The translations under genes were made by a program, and so were the position numbers. 64,000 nucleotides of DNA from Shewanella amazonensis SB2B (GTDB lineage: Bacteria > Pseudomonadota > Gammaproteobacteria > Enterobacterales > Shewanellaceae): NCBI RefSeq assembly GCF_000015245.1, contig NC_008700.1, forward strand, positions 2,858,001 to 2,922,000. Direction: 5' to 3'. Shown one piece after another: positions 52,129 to 61,632 of the stretch. The stretch's first letter is position 1; the number at the start of each line of letters is the position of its first letter. A model generated the notes under the pieces. The model searched no databases. It was not told where the DNA came from and saw nothing but the letters and a program-made list of their open reading frames with translations.

Positions 52129-53685
52129 ATGAAGGACGCCAACGAAGCGATTTCGCAAATCACGCTACTCAAACAGAAACTCCATTCTGCAAAGGTGGCG
52201 TTGGATGAGCTCAATGAAGATCGCAACGCCAAGTTGCAAACCCTGCTGCAGTTCATTTCCAATCTGAGCCTGGCCTGCAAAGGGCAAAATCTGGAGTTGG
52301 ATAACCGGCTTGCCAAGTTACGCCACCAACTGACTACCTACGAAAAGCTCGACGATGCCCTGCCGGATATTGTCGAAGTGGAGCGCTTGCTCAAGGGCCA
52401 ATACCACCATGTCATGGCACAGCTCGAAGACAGTCGAGCAGGCCTTGGACGGGTAGTACGCCAAATTCAACGTGTCGAGTCCGCACCCGACAAACTCAAA
52501 AAAGAAGTCGCCTACTTCAAACAGGATCTCTCCAAGCCTCTGCACACCGTGTGGGAATATATCCCCAAGGTCGAAAAGTTGATGGCGTTTTACGAAGAGA
52601 TACTGTCGGCACAGTTTAATTCCGGCGAACCTTTGGCAGTGCTGCCCAAACACCGTCAACTGGCCCATGAGCTGGCCCAAATCATCTCCGAAATCGAGTT
52701 TCGCAAAGACCAGCGCGATCAGGTGCTGGTGATTAAAGAAATGTTGGCCGGTGAGATAGATGTTGAGGGGCTGATGGATGCCTATCAAACCATACTGTCC
52801 CTGCTGGTTGATAATATCGCCCGAGAGAAAAGCGCCTCTCAGGAATTCCTCTATGCCCTGAATGATGCCTTGTCTGCAGTGCGCGAAGTCGTCTCAGACT
52901 CCTATAACCATACTCAGCGCAGTCATCAGCTCAAGCATCAACTGAATCGTGAAATCAACTCCCGGGTTGATAACGTTGGCGAAGCCATAGTGGATATCGA
53001 AGATATCACTACGCTCAAGTTTCAAATTACCGAGCAGCTGTCCAGCCTGCGCTCGGCACTGTCCCGTAAAGAAGCCCTGGAGCAAAGAGAACAAGCCTTG
53101 CTGCGCAAGTCGATGGAGACCATGCGCAAAGAACTCAATGAACTTGCTGAAGAAGCCAGCAACTATAAAGAGCGCTTGTTTGAACAGCAAAAGCTGAATC
53201 TACTGGATACGCTCACCCAATTGCCCAATCGGGCTGCACTGGAAGAGCGCATGGAGCAGGAATTCCGAAGCTTCCAGCGCCATAAGCACCCCCTGTGGGT
53301 AGCAGTGGCCGACATAGACCACTTCAAGTCCATCAACGATAACTTTGGCCACAGCACCGGCGATAAGACTCTGCAGGTCATAGCCATGGCGCTGAAGAAC
53401 TCGCTGCGGGATACTGAGTTCGTGGCCCGCTACGGTGGTGAAGAATTTGTGCTGCTCATCCCTGAAGTATCAGATACTGACATAGTGCAACTGCTGAACC
53501 GGGTGCGTGAGAAAGTAAAAAATATTCCATTTAAATTTAAAAATCAGAGAATTACAGTTACAGTATCCATAGGGGCCGCACGGGTAATGGATAATGAGCT
53601 CATTCACGAAACCTTCGAGCGAGCTGACGCGGCCCTCTACAAAGCCAAACATGAGAGCAGAGACAGGGTGATTATCGACTGCTAG
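52129..53685 (+). CDS. soluble GGDEF diguanylate cyclase with long coiled-coil N-terminus
   Basis: 518-aa cytoplasmic enzyme predicted to make cyclic-di-GMP. Residues 1-370 are helical and charged with heptad-like stretches (ITLLKQKLHSAKVALDELNEDRNAKL, EALEQREQALLRKSMETMRKEL) and no membrane helix. This region may mediate dimerisation or partner binding. The GGDEF domain follows: DTLTQLPNRAALEERM, DIDHFKSINDNFGHSTGD, and GGEEF 436-440. The inhibitory-site position reads RDTE rather than RxxD. The start at 52129 has AGGA about 11 nt upstream; a longer reading from 52015 is possible. Confidence 0.9.
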   Translation: MKDANEAISQITLLKQKLHSAKVALDELNEDRNAKLQTLLQFISNLSLACKGQNLELDNRLAKLRHQLTTYEKLDDALPDIVEVERLLKGQYHHVMAQLEDSRAGLGRVVRQIQRVESAPDKLKKEVAYFKQDLSKPLHTVWEYIPKVEKLMAFYEEILSAQFNSGEPLAVLPKHRQLAHELAQIISEIEFRKDQRDQVLVIKEMLAGEIDVEGLMDAYQTILSLLVDNIAREKSASQEFLYALNDALSAVREVVSDSYNHTQRSHQLKHQLNREINSRVDNVGEAIVDIEDITTLKFQITEQLSSLRSALSRKEALEQREQALLRKSMETMRKELNELAEEASNYKERLFEQQKLNLLDTLTQLPNRAALEERMEQEFRSFQRHKHPLWVAVADIDHFKSINDNFGHSTGDKTLQVIAMALKNSLRDTEFVARYGGEEFVLLIPEVSDTDIVQLLNRVREKVKNIPFKFKNQRITVTVSIGAARVMDNELIHETFERADAALYKAKHESRDRVIIDC

Positions 53686-53731
53686 CCCCGGTGGGGAGTA
53701 AGCAACTCCTGTCAACGCCCAAGGAGTTGCT

Positions 53732-55087
53732 ATGATAGTGAAAGTCAGTCCCCGTGGTAGCATGGATCAGCTTTCCCAGCTGGAAGTCGATCGTCTCAAG
53801 CAAAGTGCCAAAAGTCCCCTCTATCAACTCTATCGGAACTGTTCACTGGCCGTATTGGCCTCAGGCCTGAAAAGCGACAGCTCATCCGAGCTGTTCGATA
53901 AATACAAAGATTTTGAAATCAATATCCTGCAGCGTGAGCGCGGGGTAAAGCTTGAACTTATCAACCCGCCTGAACAAGCGTTTGTGGATGGCCAAATCAT
54001 CGCCGGCATTCAGGAGCATTTGTTCTCTGTGCTCAGAGACATTCTCTACATCGCCGACAAGTACGATAATCTCAAACACATCAACCTCACCAATGCCAGT
54101 CACATCACCAACGTGGTGTTTGATATCCTCAGAAACGCCCGGGCCTTGCCGACCAAGAACGATCCCAACGTGGTGGTGTGCTGGGGCGGCCACAGTATCA
54201 ATGCCCTCGAGTACCAATACACCCGTGAGGTTGGTTATCAGTTGGGCTTGAGGAAGCTGGATATCTGCACCGGCTGTGGCCCCGGCGCCATGGAGGGCCC
54301 CATGAAGGGGGCTGCCATCGGTCACGCCAAACAGCGTATTTGTAACGCCAGATACATTGGCCTCACCGAGCCCAGTATTATCGCCGCCGAGCCCCCCAAT
54401 CAAATCGTCAACGAGCTGGTGATATTGCCGGATATTGAAAAACGACTGGAGGCCTTTGTGCGCTTGGGTCACGGCATAGTGATTTTCCCCGGCGGGGCGG
54501 GCACGGCCGAAGAACTCCTGTATCTACTGGGTATACTGCTGAACAAGGCCAACGAGCACATACCCTTTCCACTGGTATTAACCGGTCCCAAAGAAAGCGC
54601 CGACTACTTCATTAAAATTGATGAATTTGTTGCTGCGACTCTGGGGGAGGAAGCACGCAGTAAATACCACATCATCATCGATAACCCCGATGAAGTGGCA
54701 CGGGTGATGCGCGAAGGGATGGAGCAGGTGAAGGTGTTTCGCAAGACCAATGGCGACGCCTATCCCTATCAATGGTCACTGCGTATCGAGCCTGAGTTTC
54801 AACTGCCCTTTGTCCCCACACACGAAGTGATGGCCAACCTGCATCTGTATTTTCAACACAATAAGGCCGAGCTTGCGGCTAACCTGCGCCGGGCATTTTC
54901 AGGCATTGTTGCAGGCAACGTGAAAGGTGAAACCATTCGTCTCATCAAACGCCATGGTCCCTTTGAGTTGCGGGGCGATCCCAGATTGATGTCGTTAATG
55001 GACGACTTGCTGCAGGCCTTTGTCCGTCAGCAGCGGATGAAACTCCCCGGCAGCGCCTATGAACCCTGTTACAAGATAGTCAAATGA
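53732..55087 (+). CDS. ppnN: nucleotide 5'-monophosphate nucleosidase (YgdH/LOG family)
   Basis: Splits nucleoside 5'-monophosphates into base and ribose 5-phosphate; E. coli PpnN is stimulated by (p)ppGpp. The 451-aa product is full length. Features: the N-terminal PpnN domain (VKVSPRGSMDQLSQLEVDRL), the LOG-fold CWGGHSINALEYQYTREVGYQLGLR, CTGCGPGAMEGPMKGAAIGHA, and the LOG signature FPGGAGTAEELLYLLGIL. AAGGAG precedes the ATG. The stop overlaps the xni start (ATGA), so both are co-translated; ppnN-xni adjacency is usual in gammaproteobacteria. Confidence 0.97.
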   Translation: MIVKVSPRGSMDQLSQLEVDRLKQSAKSPLYQLYRNCSLAVLASGLKSDSSSELFDKYKDFEINILQRERGVKLELINPPEQAFVDGQIIAGIQEHLFSVLRDILYIADKYDNLKHINLTNASHITNVVFDILRNARALPTKNDPNVVVCWGGHSINALEYQYTREVGYQLGLRKLDICTGCGPGAMEGPMKGAAIGHAKQRICNARYIGLTEPSIIAAEPPNQIVNELVILPDIEKRLEAFVRLGHGIVIFPGGAGTAEELLYLLGILLNKANEHIPFPLVLTGPKESADYFIKIDEFVAATLGEEARSKYHIIIDNPDEVARVMREGMEQVKVFRKTNGDAYPYQWSLRIEPEFQLPFVPTHEVMANLHLYFQHNKAELAANLRRAFSGIVAGNVKGETIRLIKRHGPFELRGDPRLMSLMDDLLQAFVRQQRMKLPGSAYEPCYKIVK

Positions 55088-55845
55088 ATCGTCTGCTCAT
55101 CATAGATGGATTAAATCTGGTCCGCCGTATCCATGCCGCCCTGCCCGATGAGGGCGACATGGATACCCTGTATGACAGGGTCGCCCAGGCATGCCGTAAA
55201 TTACTGCGGGGTCATCAGCCCACTCACTGCGCCATCGTCTGGGATGGCGATGCCATCTCATGGCGCAAACACCTGTACGAAGACTATAAAAAAGGTCGCA
55301 AACCCATGCCCGAAGCCCTCGCCAAGGGGTTGCCGGCACTAAAAACCAAACTGGAAACATTGGATGTACACTCGGTCAACGCCGATTCTGAGGCAGACGA
55401 TATCATAGCTACCCTTGCCTGCAAGCTGGCGGCAACGGGCGGTGAAGCCATTATCGTGTCTACTGACAAGGGACTCTTGCAACTGATGTCACCCCATATC
55501 AGGCAATGGGATCATTTCGCCGGCCAGTTTTTTGATATTGAAGCATTCGAGGCCAAGTTAGGTATCGAGCGGCATCAGCTACTCGATTACATTGCCCTGT
55601 GCGGCGACAGCGGCAATAAAATTCCCGGTATCCCCGGCATAGGCCCCAAGTCTGCCAGTGAATTACTGCGCACCTATCGCAGCCTTGCCAATCTTTACCA
55701 TTCCCTCGGTACCCTCGGCAGCAGGCAAGCCAACAAGTTACGAGAAGGCCGCGATATGGCACGCCTCAGCTACAAGTTGGCCAAACTGCAAACCGAACTG
55801 CCGCTGCACCTCAAGCTGAGCGATCTCAGAGTCAATCCTTCCTGA
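55084..55845 (+). CDS. xni: flap endonuclease Xni (exonuclease IX, YgdG)
   Basis: 253-aa 5' nuclease related to the N-terminal domain of DNA polymerase I, acting on flap structures. Features: LLIIDGLNLVRRIHA (first Asp), AIVWDGDAISWRKHLYEDYKKGRKPMPEAL, DSEADDIIATLACKL, VSTDKGLLQLM, and the helix-hairpin-helix GIPGIGPKSASELL. The length agrees with the family. Overlaps ppnN by 4 bp. Confidence 0.97.
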   Translation: MNRLLIIDGLNLVRRIHAALPDEGDMDTLYDRVAQACRKLLRGHQPTHCAIVWDGDAISWRKHLYEDYKKGRKPMPEALAKGLPALKTKLETLDVHSVNADSEADDIIATLACKLAATGGEAIIVSTDKGLLQLMSPHIRQWDHFAGQFFDIEAFEAKLGIERHQLLDYIALCGDSGNKIPGIPGIGPKSASELLRTYRSLANLYHSLGTLGSRQANKLREGRDMARLSYKLAKLQTELPLHLKLSDLRVNPS

Positions 55846-56003
55846 TGATGCCATTCGATTTGGCAGGCCTTGTCCTGTCAGTCACCTCAGCGTTACAGGC
55901 AATTTTGTAACAAATAACACAACTTATTTACCGCCTTCACGCCTTGCAGTATCTTTATCCGCATCTTCGGCGCAAGCCGAAAGCTGTAACGAGGAAAAGG
56001 GAT

Positions 56004-56393
56004 ATGAAAAGCAAGGCTCCCGTGGTGATAGGCTCAGTATTTGCCGCCTACCTGGCGTTTGTGGCTGTGGTGGCAATAGGGTACGAGCCAACACCTGAGA
56101 ATATGGATTGGGAAGACAGACAGGTATACAACAACAAGGCGCTGGCCGAACTGGTGATAGGACAGGACATTGGCTCTGTGCGCCAGCTGCTGGGCGCGCC
56201 GGACTTCAGCGAAGCCAAATCAATAAAAGACAGTGCGCTGCAGGTGCTCTTTTATCGCACCCACCATGAAAAATCAGATGGCGTGACCACCAAGGATGAG
56301 TGTACACCACTGTTATTCAAAGATAATCAGCTGATTGCATGGGGCTCAGATACTTACAAGCAATATCTGGATGAGGCCCCAACGGGTATCTGA
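56004..56393 (+). CDS. DUF3192 family membrane-anchored protein
   Basis: 129-aa protein with one N-terminal membrane helix (VVIGSVFAAYLAFVAVVAIGY), then a small BamE/SmpA-like domain: NKALAELVIGQDIGSVRQLLGAPDFSEA, LQVLFYRTHH, DECTPLLFKDNQLIAWG. The pattern 'I.G....V..LLG.PD..E' and a 'CTPL.F...L..WG' ending are typical of DUF3192. Function unknown; likely periplasmic. The ATG at 56004 has AGGAAAAGGG upstream; the frame also runs 20 codons further without conservation. Confidence 0.87.
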   Translation: MKSKAPVVIGSVFAAYLAFVAVVAIGYEPTPENMDWEDRQVYNNKALAELVIGQDIGSVRQLLGAPDFSEAKSIKDSALQVLFYRTHHEKSDGVTTKDECTPLLFKDNQLIAWGSDTYKQYLDEAPTGI

Positions 56394-56412
56394 CACAGTC
56401 ATCGTGCTTGTT

Positions 56413-56441
56413 AAAAAAGCCGCCTCGGGGCGGCTTTTTTT
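56413..56441 (+). terminator. terminator between the DUF3192 and S9 peptidase genes
   Basis: AAAAAAGCCGCC-tcgg-GGCGGCTTTTTTT hairpin; symmetric, so it can end both convergent genes. Confidence 0.9.
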
Positions 56442-56472
56442 CATGCTGGACGTGTTTATTCAATCACGCCTG

Positions 56473-59301
56473 TCAGTCTTCTTTGGCGTACTCGCGATAG
56501 GGTTCGCCCTGCTCCAACCACGCGGGCGCCTTGGCACCTTTAAGGTAGTGGTCGAAGTATTCCTTCATACGAATGCTGTAGTCCAGCTTGTTACCGTATT
56601 GCTTAAGATGGTGAGGCTCACCCTCGTATTGCAGCAACACCACATCCTTACCGGCACGGCGCATGGCCAGATACAACTCAACCCCCTGCTCCCAGGGCAC
56701 TGCATCGTCCTTGTCACCGAACATGATCATCATGGGTGTCTTGATACGGTCGGCATAAAATACCGGCGAGTTTTCCACGTATTTCAGCGGCGCCTGCATC
56801 AGACTCTCGCCGATACGGCTTTGGCCGGTTTCATACTGGAATTGACGCGCCAATCCGGTGCCATGACGAATACCACTGTAGGCACTGGTCATATTGCCTA
56901 CGGGTGCTCCTGTTACGGCAGCGGCAAAGATGTGAGTCTGAGTCACGGCAAAGGCCGTTTGATAACCGCCCCAGGAGTGGCCCTGAATGCCCACGGCCGT
57001 GGGTTCGGCAATCCCCATTTCAATCAGCTTTTGAACGCCCGAGGTCAACGCCTGCACCGAGCTGTTACCCGGATAACCCACCTCAAAACGGATATCCGGC
57101 AGGAAGATGGCGTAACCCTGGTTGGCGTACCAGGCAAAATTCGGCCTGTGGTTGATGTTCATCGACGGGAAGGCATGCAGTCGGTCGCTCATAAAGCGAT
57201 AGAAATACACCAGCACAGGGTAACGCTTGCCAGCCTCATAACCCGCAGGTTTGATAAGCACGCCATCGAGCGGCTTACCGTCGGTATTGGTCCAGTGCAC
57301 CAGTTCAGCCTTACCCCAGCCAAATTTGCTGCGCTGAGCATCAAGCTCAGTCAAACGGCGGGCATCGTCAACCTCCAGCACATCGGCGCTGTAGAGGTCG
57401 GGGAAACGGTCGTAACGCTCACGGCTGAAAACCAGGGTGTCGGCATGCTTGGCGCGGCCCAGTACGCTGAGTTTTTCCTCTTTGGCATGCAGGGTTTTAA
57501 GGCCATCTTTCCCCAGGGTTACCCGGTAGAAACCATCGGCCTTGGTGCGCTCATTGTAGCCTTTCACAAGCAAACTCTGACTGGTGTTAACCGTGGCAGG
57601 CGCCTGGTTTTTGTCCTGATACAGACCCTCAACCCGATAACTGATGCCCTTGTCTCTTCCCGAGGTGAGTTTCAGAGCCTTGGCATCTGCCGCAGCAAAT
57701 TGCCAGATATCGTATTTGTCGTAAACCAGCAGACCACTTTCATCAGCCAGCCAGGGACCAAAGCCATAACCCGGCGCATCGGAGGGGTAGTCATGGTCTT
57801 CATCGGCAAATGGCACGTCAAGATTGGCATTCAACACGCGCAGCTGCTTTGAAGCTACATTCAGGAGCTGTACCTGCCCTTCCCGGAAATACGCGGCATA
57901 GCGACCATAGGGCGAAATGTTGGGTTCACTGTTTGATGGCTGACGCAGCGCCACTGCGGTGCGCTCCCCACTCAGGGTATCGATAAGATAAAAATCGCTG
58001 TAAAACCCGGCCCAGGTGATTTCTTTCAGGTAAGGTTCACTGGAACTGCCCAGTACAAAGCGGCCGTACTCTATGGGTTTGGCTTCCGGCACTTCAGGGG
58101 TGGCAAGCTGTACCACCTGATTGCCTGCCAGGTGCCATACGGCCAGCAGGGTCTGCTTTTTCAACTTATCATAGGTCTTGATCTCATGGGGCTTAATCCG
58201 CGGGTCATCACCGTGCCATAGCTTAAGACCGCGGCTGTCGCGGATAGTCGCAGTGTCATACAGACTCGCCTCATCGCTGAATTTTTGCAGGCTCAGCACC
58301 TTGCTGACTTCGGGCACTGTGCCGAAATACAGCCTCTCACCGTCTTCGGAAAACGACAGCTGCGAGTATTGATTCAACACCCAGGCATCCGGATGCATGG
58401 CAAAGCGGACATCCCCCTTGTCGTTCACCAGTCCAAGACGGTACTGGCGCTCATCCACCTTGTCGGCGGCTACTCCGGCGCTGAAGGCAATATGGCTGCC
58501 ATCGTGGTTGATAGCTAATGCCCCCAGTTGCTCAGATTCAGAGCTGTACTTTTGTTGCTGGCTCAGGTCACTCAGGGTAACCGACAACAGTTGATGCTTA
58601 GCCTGCGCAACATCATTTACCAACACCGCGGCTGATTTACCTTTCTTGTCAAAGGCATAGGCAGTGATATCTTGTAATTCAAGCTGTTTGCCACTATTGA
58701 GGGCTATCAGCGTCAGTGGCGAGCCCTTGTCGGCCTTATCCACCTTGGGCTTTTTAAGGTTGTCTTCCGCAGTTTGGGGCTTAGCTTCGGCCACCGAAGC
58801 ATTATCGGGGGCCTTATCATCGGCCTTATCTTTTTTGTCTTCCTCGGCCTCAAACCAGACAGCAAGCACAGTACCGGCATCGTTGAAGGTAAACTCCTTC
58901 ACCCGGGAAAAACGCTGCTCTTTACCAGTGGCAACTTCAACCAATACCATGCCGTCTTTCAATTTTTTACGGGCTTTGGCATCGCTGGTTTCTTTTTCAA
59001 GCAGCGATGGTTCCAGCACCATGGCCACATACCGGCCATCGGCACTGACGACAGGCTTTGAAGCACCGGCAACGCTCAATTGGCGTTTACCTGTGGTTGA
59101 ATGCACCAACGTACGGCTATCCCCTCTGTCCGGCGCCACTTCCACCGCCACCAGTGAACCATTATCGGCAATCACAGGTTTTTTGAGAGATTCGAATTTC
59201 ATGATGTCCTGAACTTGCATGTTGCCCGAAGGCGCTGCCAGGGCAGGCAAACTCAGACTGGCGGCGCTTGCCAGAGCGCAAAATAGAGCGGAAGGCTTCA
59301 A
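56473..59301 (-). CDS. exported S9-family prolyl-oligopeptidase-like peptidase
   Basis: 942-aa periplasmic or secreted peptidase. Signal peptide (LFCALASAASLSLPALA). A long beta-propeller region with a Lys/Asp-rich insertion (about 150-205, EEDKKDKADDKAPDN). C-terminal alpha/beta-hydrolase with nucleophile Ser776 (GIQGHSWGGYQTAF), Asp in MFGDKDDAVPWEQG and His in EGEPHHLKQYGN. The start is a TTG (59299-59301) with GAGGA 5 nt upstream and the signal peptide directly after. It belongs with the other exported peptidases in the window. Confidence 0.93.
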   Translation of the reverse strand: MKPSALFCALASAASLSLPALAAPSGNMQVQDIMKFESLKKPVIADNGSLVAVEVAPDRGDSRTLVHSTTGKRQLSVAGASKPVVSADGRYVAMVLEPSLLEKETSDAKARKKLKDGMVLVEVATGKEQRFSRVKEFTFNDAGTVLAVWFEAEEDKKDKADDKAPDNASVAEAKPQTAEDNLKKPKVDKADKGSPLTLIALNSGKQLELQDITAYAFDKKGKSAAVLVNDVAQAKHQLLSVTLSDLSQQQKYSSESEQLGALAINHDGSHIAFSAGVAADKVDERQYRLGLVNDKGDVRFAMHPDAWVLNQYSQLSFSEDGERLYFGTVPEVSKVLSLQKFSDEASLYDTATIRDSRGLKLWHGDDPRIKPHEIKTYDKLKKQTLLAVWHLAGNQVVQLATPEVPEAKPIEYGRFVLGSSSEPYLKEITWAGFYSDFYLIDTLSGERTAVALRQPSNSEPNISPYGRYAAYFREGQVQLLNVASKQLRVLNANLDVPFADEDHDYPSDAPGYGFGPWLADESGLLVYDKYDIWQFAAADAKALKLTSGRDKGISYRVEGLYQDKNQAPATVNTSQSLLVKGYNERTKADGFYRVTLGKDGLKTLHAKEEKLSVLGRAKHADTLVFSRERYDRFPDLYSADVLEVDDARRLTELDAQRSKFGWGKAELVHWTNTDGKPLDGVLIKPAGYEAGKRYPVLVYFYRFMSDRLHAFPSMNINHRPNFAWYANQGYAIFLPDIRFEVGYPGNSSVQALTSGVQKLIEMGIAEPTAVGIQGHSWGGYQTAFAVTQTHIFAAAVTGAPVGNMTSAYSGIRHGTGLARQFQYETGQSRIGESLMQAPLKYVENSPVFYADRIKTPMMIMFGDKDDAVPWEQGVELYLAMRRAGKDVVLLQYEGEPHHLKQYGNKLDYSIRMKEYFDHYLKGAKAPAWLEQGEPYREYAKED

Positions 59302-59551
59302 AGGTCGTCCTCTTTATAAGTTGTTATTCGACTAAAGTAGACTTTTTAAGGCTTAGGCTTTGAATCATCTTTCTTAGCCTTGATTTATGCATGTTAGCCT
59401 ACAGAAAAAACCGAGTGTTTGCTCACCTTTTCCTGTGAAAAGTGTATAAAAGTGTTTAAACTAATCGAGACATAAATCACATAATTCCAGTCTTGTTTCC
59501 GCTTGCGGAAGCCGACAATTGCAGTAACCACCAACCGTGGAAGGAATATCC

Positions 59552-60562
59552 ATGTCTAAAAGAACGATTACCGTAATCCCAGGTGATGGGATCGGCCCAA
59601 GCATCATCGACTCCGCTCTGAAAATCCTCGATAAGGCGGGTTGCGACTTCGAATATGAATTTGCCGATGCTGGCCTGACGGCTCTGGAAAAGCATGGTGA
59701 ACTGCTGCCTCAGCGTACGCTGGATCTTATCGAAAAGAACCGTATTACCCTGAAGGGTCCACTGACTACTCCCGTTGGTGAAGGCTTTACCTCCATCAAC
59801 GTTACCCTGCGTAAAAAGTTCAGCCTGTACGCCAACGTACGTCCAGTGAACTCTTTCAAGGGAACCCAGGCCAGATACGAAAATATCGACATCATCACTG
59901 TCCGTGAAAACACCGAAGGCATGTACTCCGGTTACGGCCAGAAAGTATCAGATGACGGCAGCACTGCCGAAGCCACCAGCATCATCACCCGTCAGGGTGC
60001 TGAGCAGATCACCACTTTTGCCTACGAGCTGGCCCGCAAGGAAGGCCGTAAGAAAGTGACCATAGTGCACAAGGCCAATATCATGAAGTCCACCTCAGGC
60101 CTGTTCCTGAAAGTGGCCCGTGAAGTGAGCCAGCGCTATCCCGACATCACCACCGAAGAAATGATTGTGGACGCCACCTGTATGAAGCTGGTGATGAACC
60201 CGGAAAACTTCGATGTGATTGTAACTACCAACCTGTTTGGTGACATTCTGTCTGACCTCTGTGCCGGTCTGGTGGGTGGTCTGGGCATGGCGCCCGGTGC
60301 CAACATCGGTGCCAGTGCGGCTATTTTTGAAGCCGTACACGGCAGTGCCCCGGATATCGCCGGTAAAAACCTGGCTAACCCCACTTCCGTGATCCTGGCC
60401 TCTGTACAGATGCTGGAATACTTGGGCATGGCTGACAAAGCAGCGGCTATCCGCAATGCCGTGGCGGCTGTGATTGAAGAAGGCGACCGTACTACCCGCG
60501 ATCTCGGCGGCACCCACGGTACCACCGACTTCACTCAAGCCGTCCTCGACAGACTCGCCTGA
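59552..60562 (+). CDS. NAD-dependent isocitrate dehydrogenase
   Basis: 336-aa TCA-cycle enzyme oxidising isocitrate to 2-oxoglutarate. The short length and sequence fit the homo-isocitrate/NAD-type isocitrate dehydrogenase group rather than the 416-aa NADP enzyme. Motifs: TVIPGDGIGPSI, TVRENTEGMYSGY, HKANIMKSTSGLF, and the metal-binding stretch TTNLFGDILSDLCAGLVGGLG. Cofactor positions Asp268-Ile269 (SAPDIAGKNLANPT) indicate NAD; NADP enzymes have Lys-Tyr there. The ATG at 59552 follows AAGGAA. It competes with AceA for isocitrate. Confidence 0.93.
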   Translation: MSKRTITVIPGDGIGPSIIDSALKILDKAGCDFEYEFADAGLTALEKHGELLPQRTLDLIEKNRITLKGPLTTPVGEGFTSINVTLRKKFSLYANVRPVNSFKGTQARYENIDIITVRENTEGMYSGYGQKVSDDGSTAEATSIITRQGAEQITTFAYELARKEGRKKVTIVHKANIMKSTSGLFLKVAREVSQRYPDITTEEMIVDATCMKLVMNPENFDVIVTTNLFGDILSDLCAGLVGGLGMAPGANIGASAAIFEAVHGSAPDIAGKNLANPTSVILASVQMLEYLGMADKAAAIRNAVAAVIEEGDRTTRDLGGTHGTTDFTQAVLDRLA

Positions 60563-60594
60563 GAGCCCAGCGTCATCTGACGCAGCAAACAGTG

Positions 60595-60626
60595 AAAAAG
60601 GATGAGCCAAGGCTCATCCTTTTTAT
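60595..60626 (+). terminator. terminator after the isocitrate dehydrogenase gene
   Basis: GGATGAGCC-aa-GGCTCATCC hairpin with A run before and TTTTTATTTT after. Confidence 0.9.
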
Positions 60627-60970
60627 TTTCCCACAATCGCCAATACCCAATGCCCATGCAAACTTCAGCATGAGTTCAATTGCCATCTCCCCTCAATGGC
60701 CTAAAGGCCCCCGGCAATATCAACGCTGCATGCTCCGCAAGGTATCATCACCAGTTAAAACCCACTAAAGTAACAACCACTTAACTCTACTATCCCATCA
60801 AAGCCTTACAGCAACAAACCAAAAACCACTGTATCTCTTTGTATCAATTAACTATTTAGCTATCAATCGCAATTGCCCACCCATCAATTTCTGGTCACAA
60901 TGCCTGCCTGCCAAGTGTCCGGCAGACAGTTAAAAGCAGTCGCACCCTGAGGTGCTGTAAGGGATATAAG
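60627..60970. other. intergenic region with nothing recognised
   Basis: About 340 bp, AT-rich in the middle (60770-60890), presumably carrying the cyclophilin promoter. One imperfect hairpin (CTGCCTGCC / GGCAGACAG, about 60905-60930). No gene. Confidence 0.5.
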
Positions 60971-61582
60971 ATGAAAAAAATCATAGGATTGTTAATCGGC
61001 ATAAACCTGGTCGCCTGTGGTGGTGGCAGTGACGACGCTGCGCCGGAAGTACCGGATAACCCAGTCACCTTCAAGGTCGATGCCTGTTACCTGATGAGCA
61101 CCAATCTCGGGGACATAACACTTGCCATCGACACGACCAATACCCCCATCACCGGCAATAACTTCAAACAATATGTCGACAAAGGCTTTTACGATGGCAC
61201 CCTGTTCCACCGCGCAGTAAACAACTTCGTTATTCAGGGCGGCGGGTATACCAGCGGCCTAGAGCCAAAAGATACGGATGCGGCGATTAAAAACGAAGCC
61301 AGCGTGGGTTTCAGTAACGAGCGTGGCACCTTCGCCATGGCACGCACTGCAGCGCCGGATACAGCTACCTCGCAGTTTTTTATCAACGTGCTGGACAACC
61401 CCCAGCTTGATTATTCTGCCAGCAGCTACGGCTATGCGGTATTTGGCAAGGTACTTTCCGGAATGGAAGTCGTGGACCAAATCAGTATCGCCCCGGTACA
61501 CAATGTAAACGGCTTCAGCGATGTGCCTGTGGATGAAGTCGTGATTGAGTCGGTAACCGAAATGAATTGTCCCGCTGGCTGA
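60971..61582 (+). CDS. cyclophilin-type peptidyl-prolyl isomerase, lipoprotein
   Basis: 203-aa precursor with a lipoprotein signal (GLLIGINLVAC, acylated Cys16, then GGGSDD). A cyclophilin domain follows: YLMSTNLGDITLAIDTTNTPIT, NNFKQYVDKGFYDGTLFHRAVNNFVIQGGGY, FSNERGTFAMART, and TSQFFINVLDNPQLDY. The catalytic Arg in FHR and the QFFIN segment are present. Asp-Asp after the Gly run may favour inner-membrane retention by the +2 rule only if directly at +2; here +2 is Gly, so outer-membrane sorting is likely. AAGGGATATAAG precedes the ATG. Confidence 0.93.
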   Translation: MKKIIGLLIGINLVACGGGSDDAAPEVPDNPVTFKVDACYLMSTNLGDITLAIDTTNTPITGNNFKQYVDKGFYDGTLFHRAVNNFVIQGGGYTSGLEPKDTDAAIKNEASVGFSNERGTFAMARTAAPDTATSQFFINVLDNPQLDYSASSYGYAVFGKVLSGMEVVDQISIAPVHNVNGFSDVPVDEVVIESVTEMNCPAG

Positions 61583-61606
61583 CAAAGTCAGTTTGCAGCC
61601 AATTCC

Positions 61607-61632
61607 AAGCCACCTCCAGGGTGGCTTTTTTT
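61607..61632 (+). terminator. terminator after the cyclophilin gene
   Basis: AAGCCACC-tcca-GGGTGGCTTTTTTT hairpin with a T7 run. Confidence 0.9.

Noticed and set aside
56335..57852. 505-codon plus-strand frame opposite the S9 peptidase
   Set aside because: It starts inside the DUF3192 gene and crosses a strong terminator; the S9 reading has a complete catalytic triad.
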